64,000 nt of DNA from NCBI RefSeq assembly GCF_900091955.1, contig NZ_FMDF01000217.1:1-64000 (forward strand). Direction: 5' to 3'. The notes beneath the pieces were generated by a model. That model was not told the DNA's origin. It did no database searches and was given only the letters and a program-made list of their open reading frames with translations. Of this stretch, positions 18,004 through 26,866 are shown one piece after another (within the stretch, counting starts at the first letter, position 1; each line of letters starts with the position of its first letter). Both the position numbers and the translations under genes were made by a program. This DNA is from Streptomyces sp. Ncost-T10-10d. GTDB taxonomy: Bacteria > Actinomycetota > Actinomycetes > Streptomycetales > Streptomycetaceae.

Positions 18004-18684
18004 TTACTCCTCCCCGAGCCCCGACCGCAGTTGCGCGAAGGCGAGTTCGGCGGCCTCGACCGCACCGCCGTACGCCTCGTCCGCGCTCTCCCCCGCGTCG
18101 ATCCGCCGCCAGTTCTCCAGGCCCAGGATGCGCTGTACGGCGATGATCTGGCCCGCGGCCAGCCTGTCTTGCACCCGGTCGCCCAGCGCACGGGCGAGCG
18201 CCGCCTCCGAACGGCCCTGGTAGGCGTACATGCGGGCCACCAGGGACGGTGTCCCGTACAGCAGCCGCATGAACGCCAGCACCTGAGGCGCGTCGCAGAG
18301 CCCGGTCACCGGGTCGCGCCGCTCCAGGCCGTCCAGGAAGTGGCGGCGCAGGGCGTCCAGGGGGGACTCGGTCTCCGCGCGGGCGGCGACGACGCGGGCC
18401 GCCTCGTCCTCGTGGTCGGCGAACCGGTGCAGGGCCAGGTCCTCCTTGGACGGGAAGTACCGGAACAGCGTCGGCTTGGAGATGTCCGCGGCAGCCGCCA
18501 CCTCCGCCACCGAAACCTTGTCGAAGCCCCGCTCCAGGAACATCGCGATCGCGGCATCGGAGACCGCCTGGTACGTCAGCCGCTTCTTCCGCTCACGCAG
18601 GCTCATCGGCGCATGGACCGCAGAGGCTGCGGGGGCCGTATGCACCGCCGCCCCGGGCCAGGCTTTCTCTCCGCTCATGACCAT
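18004..18684 (-). CDS. TetR-family transcriptional regulator
   Basis: The 226-residue product has an N-terminal HTH (about 30-80: LTYQAVSDAAIAMFLERGFD and ISKPTLFRYFPSKEDLAL) and a long helical ligand domain. ATGs at 18684 and 18678 are both possible starts. It is divergent from a broken quinone oxidoreductase, with a 20-bp inverted repeat between them, so that gene was probably its target. Its 3' end abuts the MarR fragment. Confidence 0.88.
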   Translation of the reverse strand: MVMSGEKAWPGAAVHTAPAASAVHAPMSLRERKKRLTYQAVSDAAIAMFLERGFDKVSVAEVAAAADISKPTLFRYFPSKEDLALHRFADHEDEAARVVAARAETESPLDALRRHFLDGLERRDPVTGLCDAPQVLAFMRLLYGTPSLVARMYAYQGRSEAALARALGDRVQDRLAAGQIIAVQRILGLENWRRIDAGESADEAYGGAVEAAELAFAQLRSGLGEE

Positions 18685-18716
18685 GAAGCGTACGCCTCGA
18701 CCTCAACCGGACTTGA

Positions 18717-18736
18717 CGTCCGAGGGCGGTCGGACG
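18717..18736. promoter_or_regulatory. Inverted repeat, likely TetR operator
   Basis: CGTCCGA-6-TCGGACG lies in the 98-bp divergent region between the TetR gene and the oxidoreductase remnant. It overlaps a TTGACG -35-like box at 18713-18718 pointing toward the oxidoreductase. Symmetry and position fit a TetR dimer site. Confidence 0.55.
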
Positions 18737-18782
18737 AGCGCCTGACGAGCCGGCCGCCGGCAGCCGGAAGGATGTGGTCCGG

Positions 18783-19256
18783 ATGCGTGCGGTGCTGGTC
18801 GGGGAGCTGGGCGGTCCGCAGGTGCTGGTGGCGGCGGAGCTGCCCGAACCGGTTGCGGGCCCGGTTGAGGTGGTGATCGAGGTGAGCCACGTTGACATCG
18901 GCTTCGTGGAGACCCGAATCCGTTCGGGTGGGTTCAGGGAGTACGTGCCGGTCCGGACGCTGTTTGTACCGAGGTCGGCGGCGAGGCCGGCCCGGCGGCC
19001 TTCCCGCTGACGGCCGACGGCGGCCTTCCCGCTGACGGCCGACGGCGGCCGGTTCTTCGCCCACGGGGCCCCGGCCGACGGCTCGACCCCGTCGGCCCGC
19101 AGGAGGCGGCACGGCACCCCCTCTCGCTGTCGTGCATCGCGGAAGTCCAGCTGACGGACACGCGCAGGCCGCACAGCCACATACGCCGCACAGGCACATA
19201 CGGCGATCGAGGCACGCAGCCCGGTCGGCAAGGTGCTGCTCAGCGCGGAGGCCTGA
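18783..19256 (+). pseudogene. Quinone oxidoreductase/zinc-type alcohol dehydrogenase, internally deleted
   Basis: The N-terminus is intact for ~60 residues (MRAVLVGELGGPQVLVAAEL, EVVIEVSHVDIGFVETRIRS), then sequence is lost. Later pieces of the same family appear in shifting frames: TADGGRFFAHGAPA, VGPQEAARHPLSLSCIAEVQ, and finally AIEARSPVGKVLLSAEA before the TGA at 19254-19256. A 25-bp tandem duplication lies at the first junction. It is divergent from the TetR gene, its presumed regulator. Confidence 0.72.
18993..19042. repeat. 25-bp tandem duplication inside the oxidoreductase remnant
   Basis: Two perfect 25-bp copies (18993-19017, 19018-19042), unit starting CGGCGGCCTTCCCGCTGACG, followed by a partial third copy of 8 bases. 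It sits at the junction of the deleted section and probably records the rearrangement that broke the gene. Confidence 0.85.
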
Positions 19257-19349
19257 CGCCGGGGGCGCGCAGAACCGGCATCGGGTGCGGAAGCGTCGTC
19301 CTCAGCGCGGAAGCCCGGCATCCGGCGGCGAAGGCCCGGCCTCGCCCCC

Positions 19350-20135
19350 TCAGTCGCGCGCCCGCCCCTCCACCAGGGCCTCGACCCCGTCCAGCACGCG
19401 TTCGAGCCCGAACCTGAATTCGTGGTCGGGCTCGTCCGGCGCCCCCATCACCTCGGACTTCAGCAGCCGGGAGAGCGACGGATGCCGCACGGGGTCGACG
19501 AGCCGGTCCAGGGTGCGGGCGTACTCGGCCATCACTTCCTGAGCCGGAACACCGCGCGCCTCCACTGCGGCGGCGAGATCACCCATCAGCAGCGCCTCGT
19601 TCCGTACGAACCCGCTGACCAGGAGGATGACGGAGACCTCCTCGCCCGCGCTCAGGCCGGCGCCTTCGAGAGCCCGGAGGCCCTGCTCCCACCAGGCGAC
19701 GAAATTCGGGCTGGCGGGCGGGCCCGAGATCGGGATGCGGAGCATCCACAGATTGCAGTGGAACACCCGACGCTGCGCCCACGCCCACTGCGCGAGCGCC
19801 TCCCGCCAGCCGGCGCCGTTCTCGAGTGCGGGCAGCGGGGGCGGCGGGCCCATCGCCGCCTCCTGCATCAGGACATAGAGCTCACCCTTGGCGGACACAT
19901 ACCGGTACAGCGACATCGTCGACGCGCCCAGTTCCTTGGCGACCCGCCCCATCGACACCGCCCCCAGCCCCTCGGACGCCGCCACCGCCACCGCGGCGTC
20001 CACGATGCGGGTCAGGCTCAGCCCGGGCTTCGGCCCCTTGACCGGACGCTCGCGCAGCCCCCAGGCGGCCTCGATGCTGGCCGGCAGGCCCGTACCGCGC
20101 GACGGGCCCTTCTCTTCAGTCACCTGGAACCCCAC
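19350..20135 (-). CDS. TetR-family regulator of the divergent ABC exporter
   Basis: The protein is 261 residues from the GTG at 20135; a GTG at 20123 (VTEEKGPSRG) may be the real start. The HTH occupies about residues 40-85 (LTRIVDAAVAVAASEGLGAV, STMSLYRYVSAKGELYVLMQ), followed by a TetR_C-type domain seen in tetracycline- and multidrug-responsive repressors. It is divergent from a drug-type ABC transporter, with two inverted repeats between, so it most likely represses that exporter and is relieved by its substrate. Confidence 0.88.
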   Translation of the reverse strand: MGFQVTEEKGPSRGTGLPASIEAAWGLRERPVKGPKPGLSLTRIVDAAVAVAASEGLGAVSMGRVAKELGASTMSLYRYVSAKGELYVLMQEAAMGPPPPLPALENGAGWREALAQWAWAQRRVFHCNLWMLRIPISGPPASPNFVAWWEQGLRALEGAGLSAGEEVSVILLVSGFVRNEALLMGDLAAAVEARGVPAQEVMAEYARTLDRLVDPVRHPSLSRLLKSEVMGAPDEPDHEFRFGLERVLDGVEALVEGRARD

Positions 20136-20160
20136 CTTCCCTTGACGACCATCCTAGTTA

Positions 20161-20197
20161 TGCGTAACCCTTACGCACTATCGCGTACGTCATACGC
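20161..20197. promoter_or_regulatory. Two inverted repeats, likely TetR operators
   Basis: TGCGTAA-3-TTACGCA (20161-20177) and GCGTA-5-TACGC (20183-20197) share the half-site GCGTA and lie in the 69-bp divergent region, 8 bp before the ABC ATPase ATG. Their position would block promoters in both directions. Confidence 0.7.
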
Positions 20198-20204
20198 TGA
20201 AGGG

Positions 20205-21161
20205 ATGGGCGCGCCCATGGCAGCCATGATCGAGGCTCACGGCCTCACCAAGTCGTACGGAAAGTCCTCGCCCCCGGTGCTGGACGGTGTCGACCTCCGG
20301 GTCGACCGCTGCACCGTCTTCTCCTTGCTCGGCCCCAACGGCGCGGGCAAGACCACCGCCGTACGCGTCCTGGCCACACTCACCACCGCCGACAAAGGCA
20401 CCGCACGCATCGCCGGGTACGACGTCGTCGCCGACCGGAGCCGGGTGCGTCGCACGATCAGCCTGACCGGACAGTCCGCGGCGGTCGACGAGACACAGAC
20501 CGGCGAGGAGAACCTGCGCATGATGGCCCGGCTGACCGGCCACTCCCGCACCTCCGCCCACCACCGCGCCGCTGAACTCCTCGAACGCTTCGACCTCACC
20601 GCCGCGGCCCGGCGCCCCACCCGTACGTACTCCGGAGGCATGCGGCGCAGGCTCGACCTGGCGGCCGGGCTCGTCGGCAGTCCGCAACCGGAGGTGTTCT
20701 TCCTCGACGAGCCGACAACCGGCCTCGACCCACGGAGCCGGCAGCAGCTCTGGCAGGTGGTCCGCGACCTCGCCGGCCAGGGCGCCACGGTCCTGCTCAC
20801 CACCCAGTACCTGGAGGAGGCGGACCGGCTGGCCGACCGCATCGCCGTGCTCGACCGGGGACGGATCGTCGCCGAAGGAACGGCGGACGCGCTGAAGTCA
20901 CGTGTCGCGGGACACCGACTGGACCTCGTCCTCACCGACCGTGCGTCCTATCTCCGGCTCGCCCGTCGCGCCGTCCACCACTCCCCCGAGACCCTCACGC
21001 TCTCCCTGCCGACGGACGGCACGGCGGCGCACATCCGCGCACTGCTGGACGAGATCGACCCGGACCGGACGACAGTGGAGCGCTTCACCGTTCACAGCAC
21101 CACACTCGACGACGTATTCATGGCCCTCACCACGAGCCCGGAGGCATCGGCCCATGCCTGA
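20205..21161 (+). CDS. Drug-type (DrrA-like) ABC transporter ATPase
   Basis: The 318-residue ATPase has Walker A GPNGAGKTTAVRVL, signature YSGGMRRRLDLA, Walker B VFFLDEPTTGLDP and an H-loop position occupied by Gln (LLTTQYLEEADRLAD), a known feature of the DrrA group. The C-terminal ~90 residues form the extra domain typical of DrrA. ATGs at 20217 and 20226 are alternative starts. The stop overlaps the permease by 8 bases. It probably powers export of a lipophilic drug or natural product, under the divergent TetR. Confidence 0.9.
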   Translation: MGAPMAAMIEAHGLTKSYGKSSPPVLDGVDLRVDRCTVFSLLGPNGAGKTTAVRVLATLTTADKGTARIAGYDVVADRSRVRRTISLTGQSAAVDETQTGEENLRMMARLTGHSRTSAHHRAAELLERFDLTAAARRPTRTYSGGMRRRLDLAAGLVGSPQPEVFFLDEPTTGLDPRSRQQLWQVVRDLAGQGATVLLTTQYLEEADRLADRIAVLDRGRIVAEGTADALKSRVAGHRLDLVLTDRASYLRLARRAVHHSPETLTLSLPTDGTAAHIRALLDEIDPDRTTVERFTVHSTTLDDVFMALTTSPEASAHA

Positions 21162-21927
21162 AGCCCTTGCCCCTCTCTCGCGCGCCGCCACCATGGCCGG
21201 GCGCTCCCTGCGCATCAGCAGACGGAACACAGACGCGGTCATCACCTCGCTGATGCTGCCGATCATGCTGATGCTGATCTTCGTCTACTTCTTCGGCGGC
21301 GCGATCGACACGGGCGCGCAGTACGACTCGTACGTCATGTACGTGGTCCCCGGCGTACTGGTCCTGTGCGTCGGCTTCGGCTCCGCCGGCACCGCGGTAT
21401 CCGTCAGCGAGGACATGAAGGGCGGCATCATCGACCGTTTCCGCTCCCTGGACATCGGCGGTGCGCCGTTCCTCGCCGGCCACGTCGCGGCGAGCACCGT
21501 CCGCAACCTCGTCTCCACCGGCCTGGTCCTCGGCGTCGCCCTGCTGATCGGCTTCCGCCCAGCGGCCACCGCCGCAGGCTGGCTCGTCGCCATCGCCGTA
21601 CTGTTCGCCTACGTCGTCGCCCTGTCCTGGCTGTCGGCAGCGATCGGACTGCTCGCCAAGAGCCCGGAGGCAGCCGGCGGATTCACCTTCCTCATGTCGT
21701 TCCTGCCCTATCCGAGCAGCGCGTTCGTTCCGGTCGACTCGATGCCCACCTGGCTCCACGGCTTCGCCGACCACCAGCCGATCACCCCGGCCATCGAGTC
21801 CCTCCGCGGACTCCTCCTGAACCAGCCCGTGGGCAACACCGCCTGGATCGCGCTCGTCTGGGCGGCGGGAATGCTGGCCGTCGCGGTGGGCGTGTCCGGA
21901 GTGCTCTTCAGGGTGAGGACGCGGTGA
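21154..21927 (+). CDS. ABC-2 type permease (DrrB-like)
   Basis: The 257-residue protein has six hydrophobic segments: TSLMLPIMLMLIFVYFFGGA; YVMYVVPGVLVLCVGFGSAG; NLVSTGLVLGVALLIGF; AAGWLVAIAVLFAYVVALSW; the FTFLMSFLPYPSSAFVPVDS region with the ABC-2 conserved P-S-SAFVP loop; and TAWIALVWAAGMLAVAVGV. It pairs with the overlapping upstream ATPase to form a DrrAB-type exporter. The 235 bp after it hold no gene I can support. Confidence 0.9.
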   Translation: MPEALAPLSRAATMAGRSLRISRRNTDAVITSLMLPIMLMLIFVYFFGGAIDTGAQYDSYVMYVVPGVLVLCVGFGSAGTAVSVSEDMKGGIIDRFRSLDIGGAPFLAGHVAASTVRNLVSTGLVLGVALLIGFRPAATAAGWLVAIAVLFAYVVALSWLSAAIGLLAKSPEAAGGFTFLMSFLPYPSSAFVPVDSMPTWLHGFADHQPITPAIESLRGLLLNQPVGNTAWIALVWAAGMLAVAVGVSGVLFRVRTR

Positions 21928-22162
21928 CTGCGGGCGAGTGCGTCCTGAACCACTGCACATGGGAGGACATCACTTGCCTCGGGGTGGGCACGGCCTCAAG
22001 CCCCAGGGGCCGTTGGGCCGCCGACAAAGCCTGTCGGACGCGCCACGCGACCAGAGGAAGCCGTCGCAGGTTCGGCCGGTGTGCTCAGGAGGCACGCAGA
22101 AACGCTACAACTTCGTTCGCTGCACAGGTGGTTGAATCCGGACGACCGCTTGACGGCAGGCC

Positions 22163-23413
22163 TCAGAACACATCCGGGCACCAAGCCCGCCGCGCCGCCC
22201 GGAACATCCCCTCCGCCCGCACCACCGCACCTGGCGTGAGTTCCTCGACGCGACCCAGGGCCGCCAGTCGGGCCGGGGACTCGTCGCCCAGGTAGAGCGT
22301 CCCCAACTCCCTCACGTCCAGGGCGAGATCGGCGGCAGCCGTGGTGGGGGTGCAGGTGGCGCCGGACGGGGAGGCATCGAGGTGGTAGCGGCCGGCGGTC
22401 AGGCCTGAGGCGTCGTGGATGTCCAGGGTCAGTGCGCCGGGTACCGCGTAGGTGCGGGCCTCCAGGGCGCGTACGACGTCCAGGACGCGTATCCACAACC
22501 AGTCCGCCTGGGTCACGATGCGGGCCGCGCGCGGGTCCGGAAGCAGGAGTGGCAGCAGGTCGTCGGGGGCGCGGTGGCCGGTGCGGACCGTGGTGATCCA
22601 GTCGATCGAGCAGACGAAGTGCCACAGCGCGCGCTCCGCGGCCGGGGTGACGGCGATCTGGCCGAGCACCGTGGCCCGGTTCAGCGGCTGCTTGGCGTCG
22701 CTCCAGTTGTCGTCGGCGCGGTAGACGATCAGGCCGTCGGGCTCGCCCTCCGCGTTGCTGTAGACGGCGTAGAAGGGCTCCGTCCACGTTCCCGGGCCGG
22801 ACAGGTTCTCGCCGGTGTTCAGCTCCCACCAGCGGGTGTCGCGACTGACCGCGCCGTGCTGCCGGGCGCGCAGCCGGTCATGGAGGGCCGGGCCCAGTTT
22901 GCGTACGTCCGCGCCGCTCGCCAGGTCGATCCGGCCGCCGTCCTGCGCGGAGGGGCCCGACCAGCGCGGGTCGAGACCCGTCCGCGGTACGTCGATCTCC
23001 CACTCGGTGGTCCACGCCGCCGGGCCGAAGCCGTACCGCCCGTAGATCGGATACTCGGCGGCGATCAGCGTGGCGACCACGTCGCCGCGCTCCTTCGCCG
23101 CCGCCAGGTCCGTGGCCATCATCCGGCTGAGCAGCCCGCGACGGCGGTGCGTGGGAGACACCGTGACGTTGGAGACCGCGTCGGCCCGCACCGTGGCGCC
23201 GCCGACGACTGTGAGCTCCTGCGCGAACGAACGGAACGTGGCCACGCACCGCCCGCCGTCGAACGCGCCCTGTGTACGGGCCAGGTCGGTGTGCGCGAGG
23301 CGGTCGGCGACCTCCTCGGCCGTCACCACCGGCGGGCGCAGAAAGCCCGTATTCAGGGCCTGCCGCCAGCCGGGGAACTCGGATTCGGTGATCGCACGGA
23401 CGTCAAGGCGCAT
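22163..23413 (-). CDS. Eis-like GNAT N-acetyltransferase
   Basis: The 416-residue size and three-part layout (GNAT domain, second GNAT-like domain, SCP-like C-terminal domain) match the Eis family. MRLDVRAITESEFPGWRQAL starts the protein. The acetyl-CoA loop is VSPTHRRRGLLSRMMATDLA, and the family feature AEYPIYGRYGFGPAAWTTEW is present. The sequence ends in FRAARRAWCPDVF, where a C-terminal residue acts in catalysis in Eis. The family acetylates amines, including aminoglycosides in mycobacteria; the role here is untested. It is downstream of the asparaginase by 64 bp, likely the same unit. Confidence 0.88.
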   Translation of the reverse strand: MRLDVRAITESEFPGWRQALNTGFLRPPVVTAEEVADRLAHTDLARTQGAFDGGRCVATFRSFAQELTVVGGATVRADAVSNVTVSPTHRRRGLLSRMMATDLAAAKERGDVVATLIAAEYPIYGRYGFGPAAWTTEWEIDVPRTGLDPRWSGPSAQDGGRIDLASGADVRKLGPALHDRLRARQHGAVSRDTRWWELNTGENLSGPGTWTEPFYAVYSNAEGEPDGLIVYRADDNWSDAKQPLNRATVLGQIAVTPAAERALWHFVCSIDWITTVRTGHRAPDDLLPLLLPDPRAARIVTQADWLWIRVLDVVRALEARTYAVPGALTLDIHDASGLTAGRYHLDASPSGATCTPTTAAADLALDVRELGTLYLGDESPARLAALGRVEELTPGAVVRAEGMFRAARRAWCPDVF

Positions 23414-23477
23414 GCACCCCACGCTAGATAACGGCTCACCGGATGTCGCCCGGTTTTTCCGCCGATGGGGAATCCGG

Positions 23478-24461
23478 TCAGAACGCCGCCCGGATCTCGC
23501 CGACCTCGCCGTCGCCGCCCAGCAGAGGCGTACGTCCGATCCGGGAGACCACCGGGGCGTCGATGCCGAGCAGGCGCAGCGACTGGGCCAGCACCGGGCC
23601 GAGTGCCCGCGTCGCACCGTCGTCGATCTTGAAGGCCAGTGCCCGGCCGTCCGCCAGCGCCACCGCCTGCACCGCCTCCGCGCCCATCTTGGAGAGCGTG
23701 CCCGGCACTTCCCGCATCAGCCAGGTGTCGGGGCGGCGCGTACCGGCCACGTACTCGGGGTGGGCCCGCATGGCGTCCCCGACCCGGCGCTCCGCCGACC
23801 CCGGCTCGGCCAGCACGAACGAACGGAAGGCCCGCGCCAGACCCACCAGGCTGATCGCCATCAGCGGAGCCCCGCACCCGTCCGTACCGACCGCCGCGAC
23901 CGGCTCTCCCGCAGCCTCCTCGACCACCTGGCGGACCAGCTGCTGGAGCGGGTGCGACGGGTCGAGGTACGAGGCCCGGTCCCAGCCGTTCAGCGCGCAC
24001 ACCGCGAGCATCGCCGCGTGCTTGCCGGAGCAGTTCATGGTGATCCGGTCCCGGACGTGGCCCGCGGCGAGATACGCCTCCGCCTCCGCCGGATCCAGCG
24101 GCAGGTCGGGCGGGGTCTGCAGATCGCCGGGCGTCAGTCCGTGCTCGGCGAGCATCGTGCGCACGAGTTCGAGATGGAAGTCCTCGCCCGAGTGGCTCGC
24201 GGCGGCCAGTGCCAGCCGCTCCCCGGACAGATCGAGCCCGCCCCGCAGCACCGCGGCGGCCTGCATCGGCTTGTTGGAGGAGCGCGGGAAGACCGGCGCC
24301 GCCGGGTCGCCCAGCACCCGCTCCACGCTGCCGTCGGCGGCGAGTACGACCAGCGAGCCCCGGTGCCGGCCCTCCACGAAGCCGGACCGTACGACCTCGG
24401 CCAGGACGGGGTGGGCGGGGGATATGACGGAGGGAGCAGCGAGGGCGGCGCTGGAGGTCAT
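23478..24461 (-). CDS. L-asparaginase II family protein
   Basis: The 327-residue protein matches the thermolabile asparaginase II (Rhizobium AnsA) family, distinct from the E. coli type: FPRSSNKPMQAAAVLRGG, ALAAASHSGEDFHLELV, ITMNCSGKHAAML and VGTDGCGAPLMAISL are its signatures, including the conserved Ser-Lys and Cys positions. No signal peptide, so cytoplasmic. It would deamidate asparagine to aspartate and ammonia. It lies between rsiG and the Eis-like gene on the same strand with short gaps. Confidence 0.88.
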   Translation of the reverse strand: MTSSAALAAPSVISPAHPVLAEVVRSGFVEGRHRGSLVVLAADGSVERVLGDPAAPVFPRSSNKPMQAAAVLRGGLDLSGERLALAAASHSGEDFHLELVRTMLAEHGLTPGDLQTPPDLPLDPAEAEAYLAAGHVRDRITMNCSGKHAAMLAVCALNGWDRASYLDPSHPLQQLVRQVVEEAAGEPVAAVGTDGCGAPLMAISLVGLARAFRSFVLAEPGSAERRVGDAMRAHPEYVAGTRRPDTWLMREVPGTLSKMGAEAVQAVALADGRALAFKIDDGATRALGPVLAQSLRLLGIDAPVVSRIGRTPLLGGDGEVGEIRAAF

Positions 24462-24506
24462 GGTGGCCTTCCGGGGACGGGCGGACCCACCCCAGGAAGG
24501 GTCGCT

Positions 24507-25121
24507 TCAGGCGAGCAGGTCGTCTACTTGTGCTTCACCATCACGGTACCTGCGGGCGATCTCCGCACTGCAATCGTCAGCAGTCCGTTGCAGCTGGTGA
24601 CGGCGTCGGGAGACCTGCTGTTCGTAGCGGACCAGGCGCCCCATCGCGGCGTGCAGCTCTTCGTCCGTACGGGCGTCGAGGTCGGAGAGTTCGACCTCGG
24701 CGAGCGTCTCGGCCGCCAGCCGGCGGTACTCGTCGCTGCGCGGTGTGGTGAGCGTGACGTGCCTGGCGGAGGAGCGATGCCGGGACGGGGTGTCGGCGAG
24801 GATCTCCGAGAGCCGGTCCACCACGGGTGTCTCCGGATCCATCCTTCGGGCCAGCTCGGCCCGCAGGATGTCGATCCGCCCCTGGACCAGCCGCCGCACA
24901 TAACTGAGGTCGGCCTCGTCGCGCTGCGACTCGCGGCGCAGGGTGCGCAGCTCCGGCAGCCGCAGGCCGTCCAGCTCCGGCTGCGGTCCCGCGCACGGGC
25001 CGTCCACGAGACCGTGACCGGTTCGCTGCACGGGTGGGCGCATGGTGCTGGTACTGGTACTGGTGCCGGCGCGCGTGCCCGGCACGGCACCGGGGGACTG
25101 CCCGGTTCCATAGGTACTCAT
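24507..25121 (-). CDS. rsiG: c-di-GMP-dependent anti-sigma factor for WhiG
   Basis: The product is 204 residues from MSTYGTGQSP (ATG 25121); an ATG at 25133 is an alternative. After a Thr/Ser/Pro-rich N-terminus it is a helical hairpin carrying two copies of the c-di-GMP motif E(X)3S(X)2R(X)3Q(X)3D. The first is E69-S73-R76-Q80-D84 and the second E167-S171-R174-Q178-D182; all ten key residues are present. RsiG was described in S. venezuelae: with c-di-GMP bound it sequesters the sporulation sigma factor WhiG in the cytoplasm. whiG itself is not in the window. It is followed 45 bp later by the asparaginase gene. Confidence 0.92.
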   Translation of the reverse strand: MSTYGTGQSPGAVPGTRAGTSTSTSTMRPPVQRTGHGLVDGPCAGPQPELDGLRLPELRTLRRESQRDEADLSYVRRLVQGRIDILRAELARRMDPETPVVDRLSEILADTPSRHRSSARHVTLTTPRSDEYRRLAAETLAEVELSDLDARTDEELHAAMGRLVRYEQQVSRRRHQLQRTADDCSAEIARRYRDGEAQVDDLLA

Positions 25122-25238
25122 GCTGTTGTCCATCCCCTCGACCGGTGCGTCGGCGCACCGCCTTCCGAGCATGGTGCCATTCCCGTGAGGCCTGTGTGGA
25201 TGCTCTGTACCCGTTCAGCCCAAGATAGGTTGGTCTGT

Positions 25239-25688
25239 ATGCGTGCAGTGGTACAGAGGGTGGACGGTGCGAGCGTCACGGTGTCCGACGGCGCGGGCGC
25301 GTCGGGCGGGCCCGAGGTGGTCGGCGAAATCGTCGGCGAGGGACTGTGTGTGCTGGTGGGAGTCACCCACGGGGACACCGCGGAGAAGGCGGCGCAGCTC
25401 GCCCGCAAGCTCTGGTCGGTCCGCATTCTGGAGGGCGAGAAGTCCTGCTCCGACGTGAATGCACCGCTTCTGGTGATTTCGCAGTTCACTCTCTACGGGG
25501 ACGCCCGGAAGGGGCGCAGGCCCACCTGGAACGCCGCGGCGCCCGGGGAGATCGCCGAACCGCTGGTCGACGAGGTGGTGGCACAGCTGCGGGCACTCGG
25601 GGCGCAGGTGGAGACGGGCCGGTTCGGGGCGGACATGCGGGTCTCGCTCACGAACCATGGCCCGTTCACCGTCATCGTCGAGGTCTGA
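25239..25688 (+). CDS. dtd: D-aminoacyl-tRNA deacylase
   Basis: The 149-residue protein has the DTD signatures MRAVVQRV at the N-terminus, SQFTLYGDARKGRRPTW (SQFTL motif with the catalytic Thr) and the cis-Gly-Pro loop near the C-terminus (LTNHGPFTVIVEV). It hydrolyses D-amino acids mischarged onto tRNA, including D-Tyr-tRNA. The ATG at 25239 has little leader space from a TAGGTT-like -10 box, so the mRNA may be nearly leaderless. It is convergent with the YgfZ-like gene. Confidence 0.95.
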   Translation: MRAVVQRVDGASVTVSDGAGASGGPEVVGEIVGEGLCVLVGVTHGDTAEKAAQLARKLWSVRILEGEKSCSDVNAPLLVISQFTLYGDARKGRRPTWNAAAPGEIAEPLVDEVVAQLRALGAQVETGRFGADMRVSLTNHGPFTVIVEV

Positions 25689-25767
25689 GCCGGGTCGGGT
25701 CCGTGTCGGGTCCGAGCCAGGCCGACCAGTCGGTGCAGACGGCCGCGCGTAGAGAATCTACGTACTG

Positions 25768-26733
25768 CTACGGCTCCACGACCGTCTCCTGGGCTGCGGC
25801 CGTGTCCCCCGCGAGCAGCTCCGCGTCCACCGCGACGTTCCGCTTGACCAGGGCCAGTGCGATCGGTCCCAGCTCGTGGTGGCGGGCCGACGTGGTGATG
25901 AAGCCCAGCTGACGGCCCTCGGCGCCGTCCGCGGCGAGCCGTACCGGTGTGCCGTGCCCGGGCAGGACGACCTCGCTGCCGTCGAGGTGCAGGAAGACCA
26001 GCCGCCGCGGCGGCTTGCCCAGGTTCTGCACCCGGGCCACGGTCTCCTGACCGCGGTAGCAGCCCTTCTGGAGGTGGACGGCGGTGCCGATCCAGCCCAG
26101 CTCGTGCGGGATGGTGCGGTGGTCGGTCTCGAAGCCGAGGCGCGGACGGTGCGCCTCGACGCGCAGCGCCTCGTACGCCAGGATGCCGGCCACGGGGCCG
26201 TGCCCGGCCGCGTACTCCTCCAGGTCGGCGCGGGGCAGGAACAGATCCCGGCCGTACGCCGTCTCCCGCACCGTCACGCCGTCCGGGACCTCCGCGATGG
26301 AGCCGGCCGGCAGGTACACCACGGCGAAGTCCTCGGTGCGGTCGGCGACTTCGACCCGGTAGAAGAACTTCATGGATTCCAGGTAGGCGACGAGGTCGCC
26401 CTGCGTGCCCGGTTCGGCATGCATCCACACGGTCTCGCCGTCGTCGACGAGATAGAGGGCGTGCTCGATGTGCCCGTTCGCGGTGAGGATCAGGGCCTCG
26501 GTGGCCTCTCCCGGGGCGAGTTCGCTGACATGCTGGGTGAGCAGGAGATGCAGCCAGGCCAGCCGGTCGCTGCCGGTGACGGTGACGACGGCGCGGTGCG
26601 AGAGGTCGACGAGGCCGGAGCCGTCGGCGAGGGCACGCTGCTCGCGGAACAGGTCACCGTAGTGCGCGGCGACGCCTTCGTCGCGGCCTTCGGCGGGGAC
26701 GGCGCCGGGCAGGGACAGCAAGGGGCTCTTCAT
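25768..26733 (-). CDS. ygfZ: YgfZ/GcvT-like folate-binding protein
   Basis: The 321-residue protein has the YgfZ signature K-G-C-Y-x-G-Q-E (HLQKGCYRGQETVARV), the fold of GcvT (VTVTGSDRLAWLHLLLTQHV) and PRRLVFLHLDG. YgfZ helps Fe-S cluster assembly or repair, including MiaB-type tRNA modification, in a folate-dependent way. No signal peptide. It is downstream of nur on the same strand, separated by 252 bp that contain a dispersed repeat. Confidence 0.9.
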   Translation of the reverse strand: MKSPLLSLPGAVPAEGRDEGVAAHYGDLFREQRALADGSGLVDLSHRAVVTVTGSDRLAWLHLLLTQHVSELAPGEATEALILTANGHIEHALYLVDDGETVWMHAEPGTQGDLVAYLESMKFFYRVEVADRTEDFAVVYLPAGSIAEVPDGVTVRETAYGRDLFLPRADLEEYAAGHGPVAGILAYEALRVEAHRPRLGFETDHRTIPHELGWIGTAVHLQKGCYRGQETVARVQNLGKPPRRLVFLHLDGSEVVLPGHGTPVRLAADGAEGRQLGFITTSARHHELGPIALALVKRNVAVDAELLAGDTAAAQETVVEP

Positions 26734-26866
26734 GCGACCAGCGTACGACGCGTCTTGAGGCCGCCCACCGGCTGCCGGTCGGTCCAGGAGGGCGATGAAG
26801 ATCTCGGCCGGATCAGGGAGCGGCGTTCGGTGCGTGCAGCCGCAAGGCGCCGGAGCGTCCTCGAAC

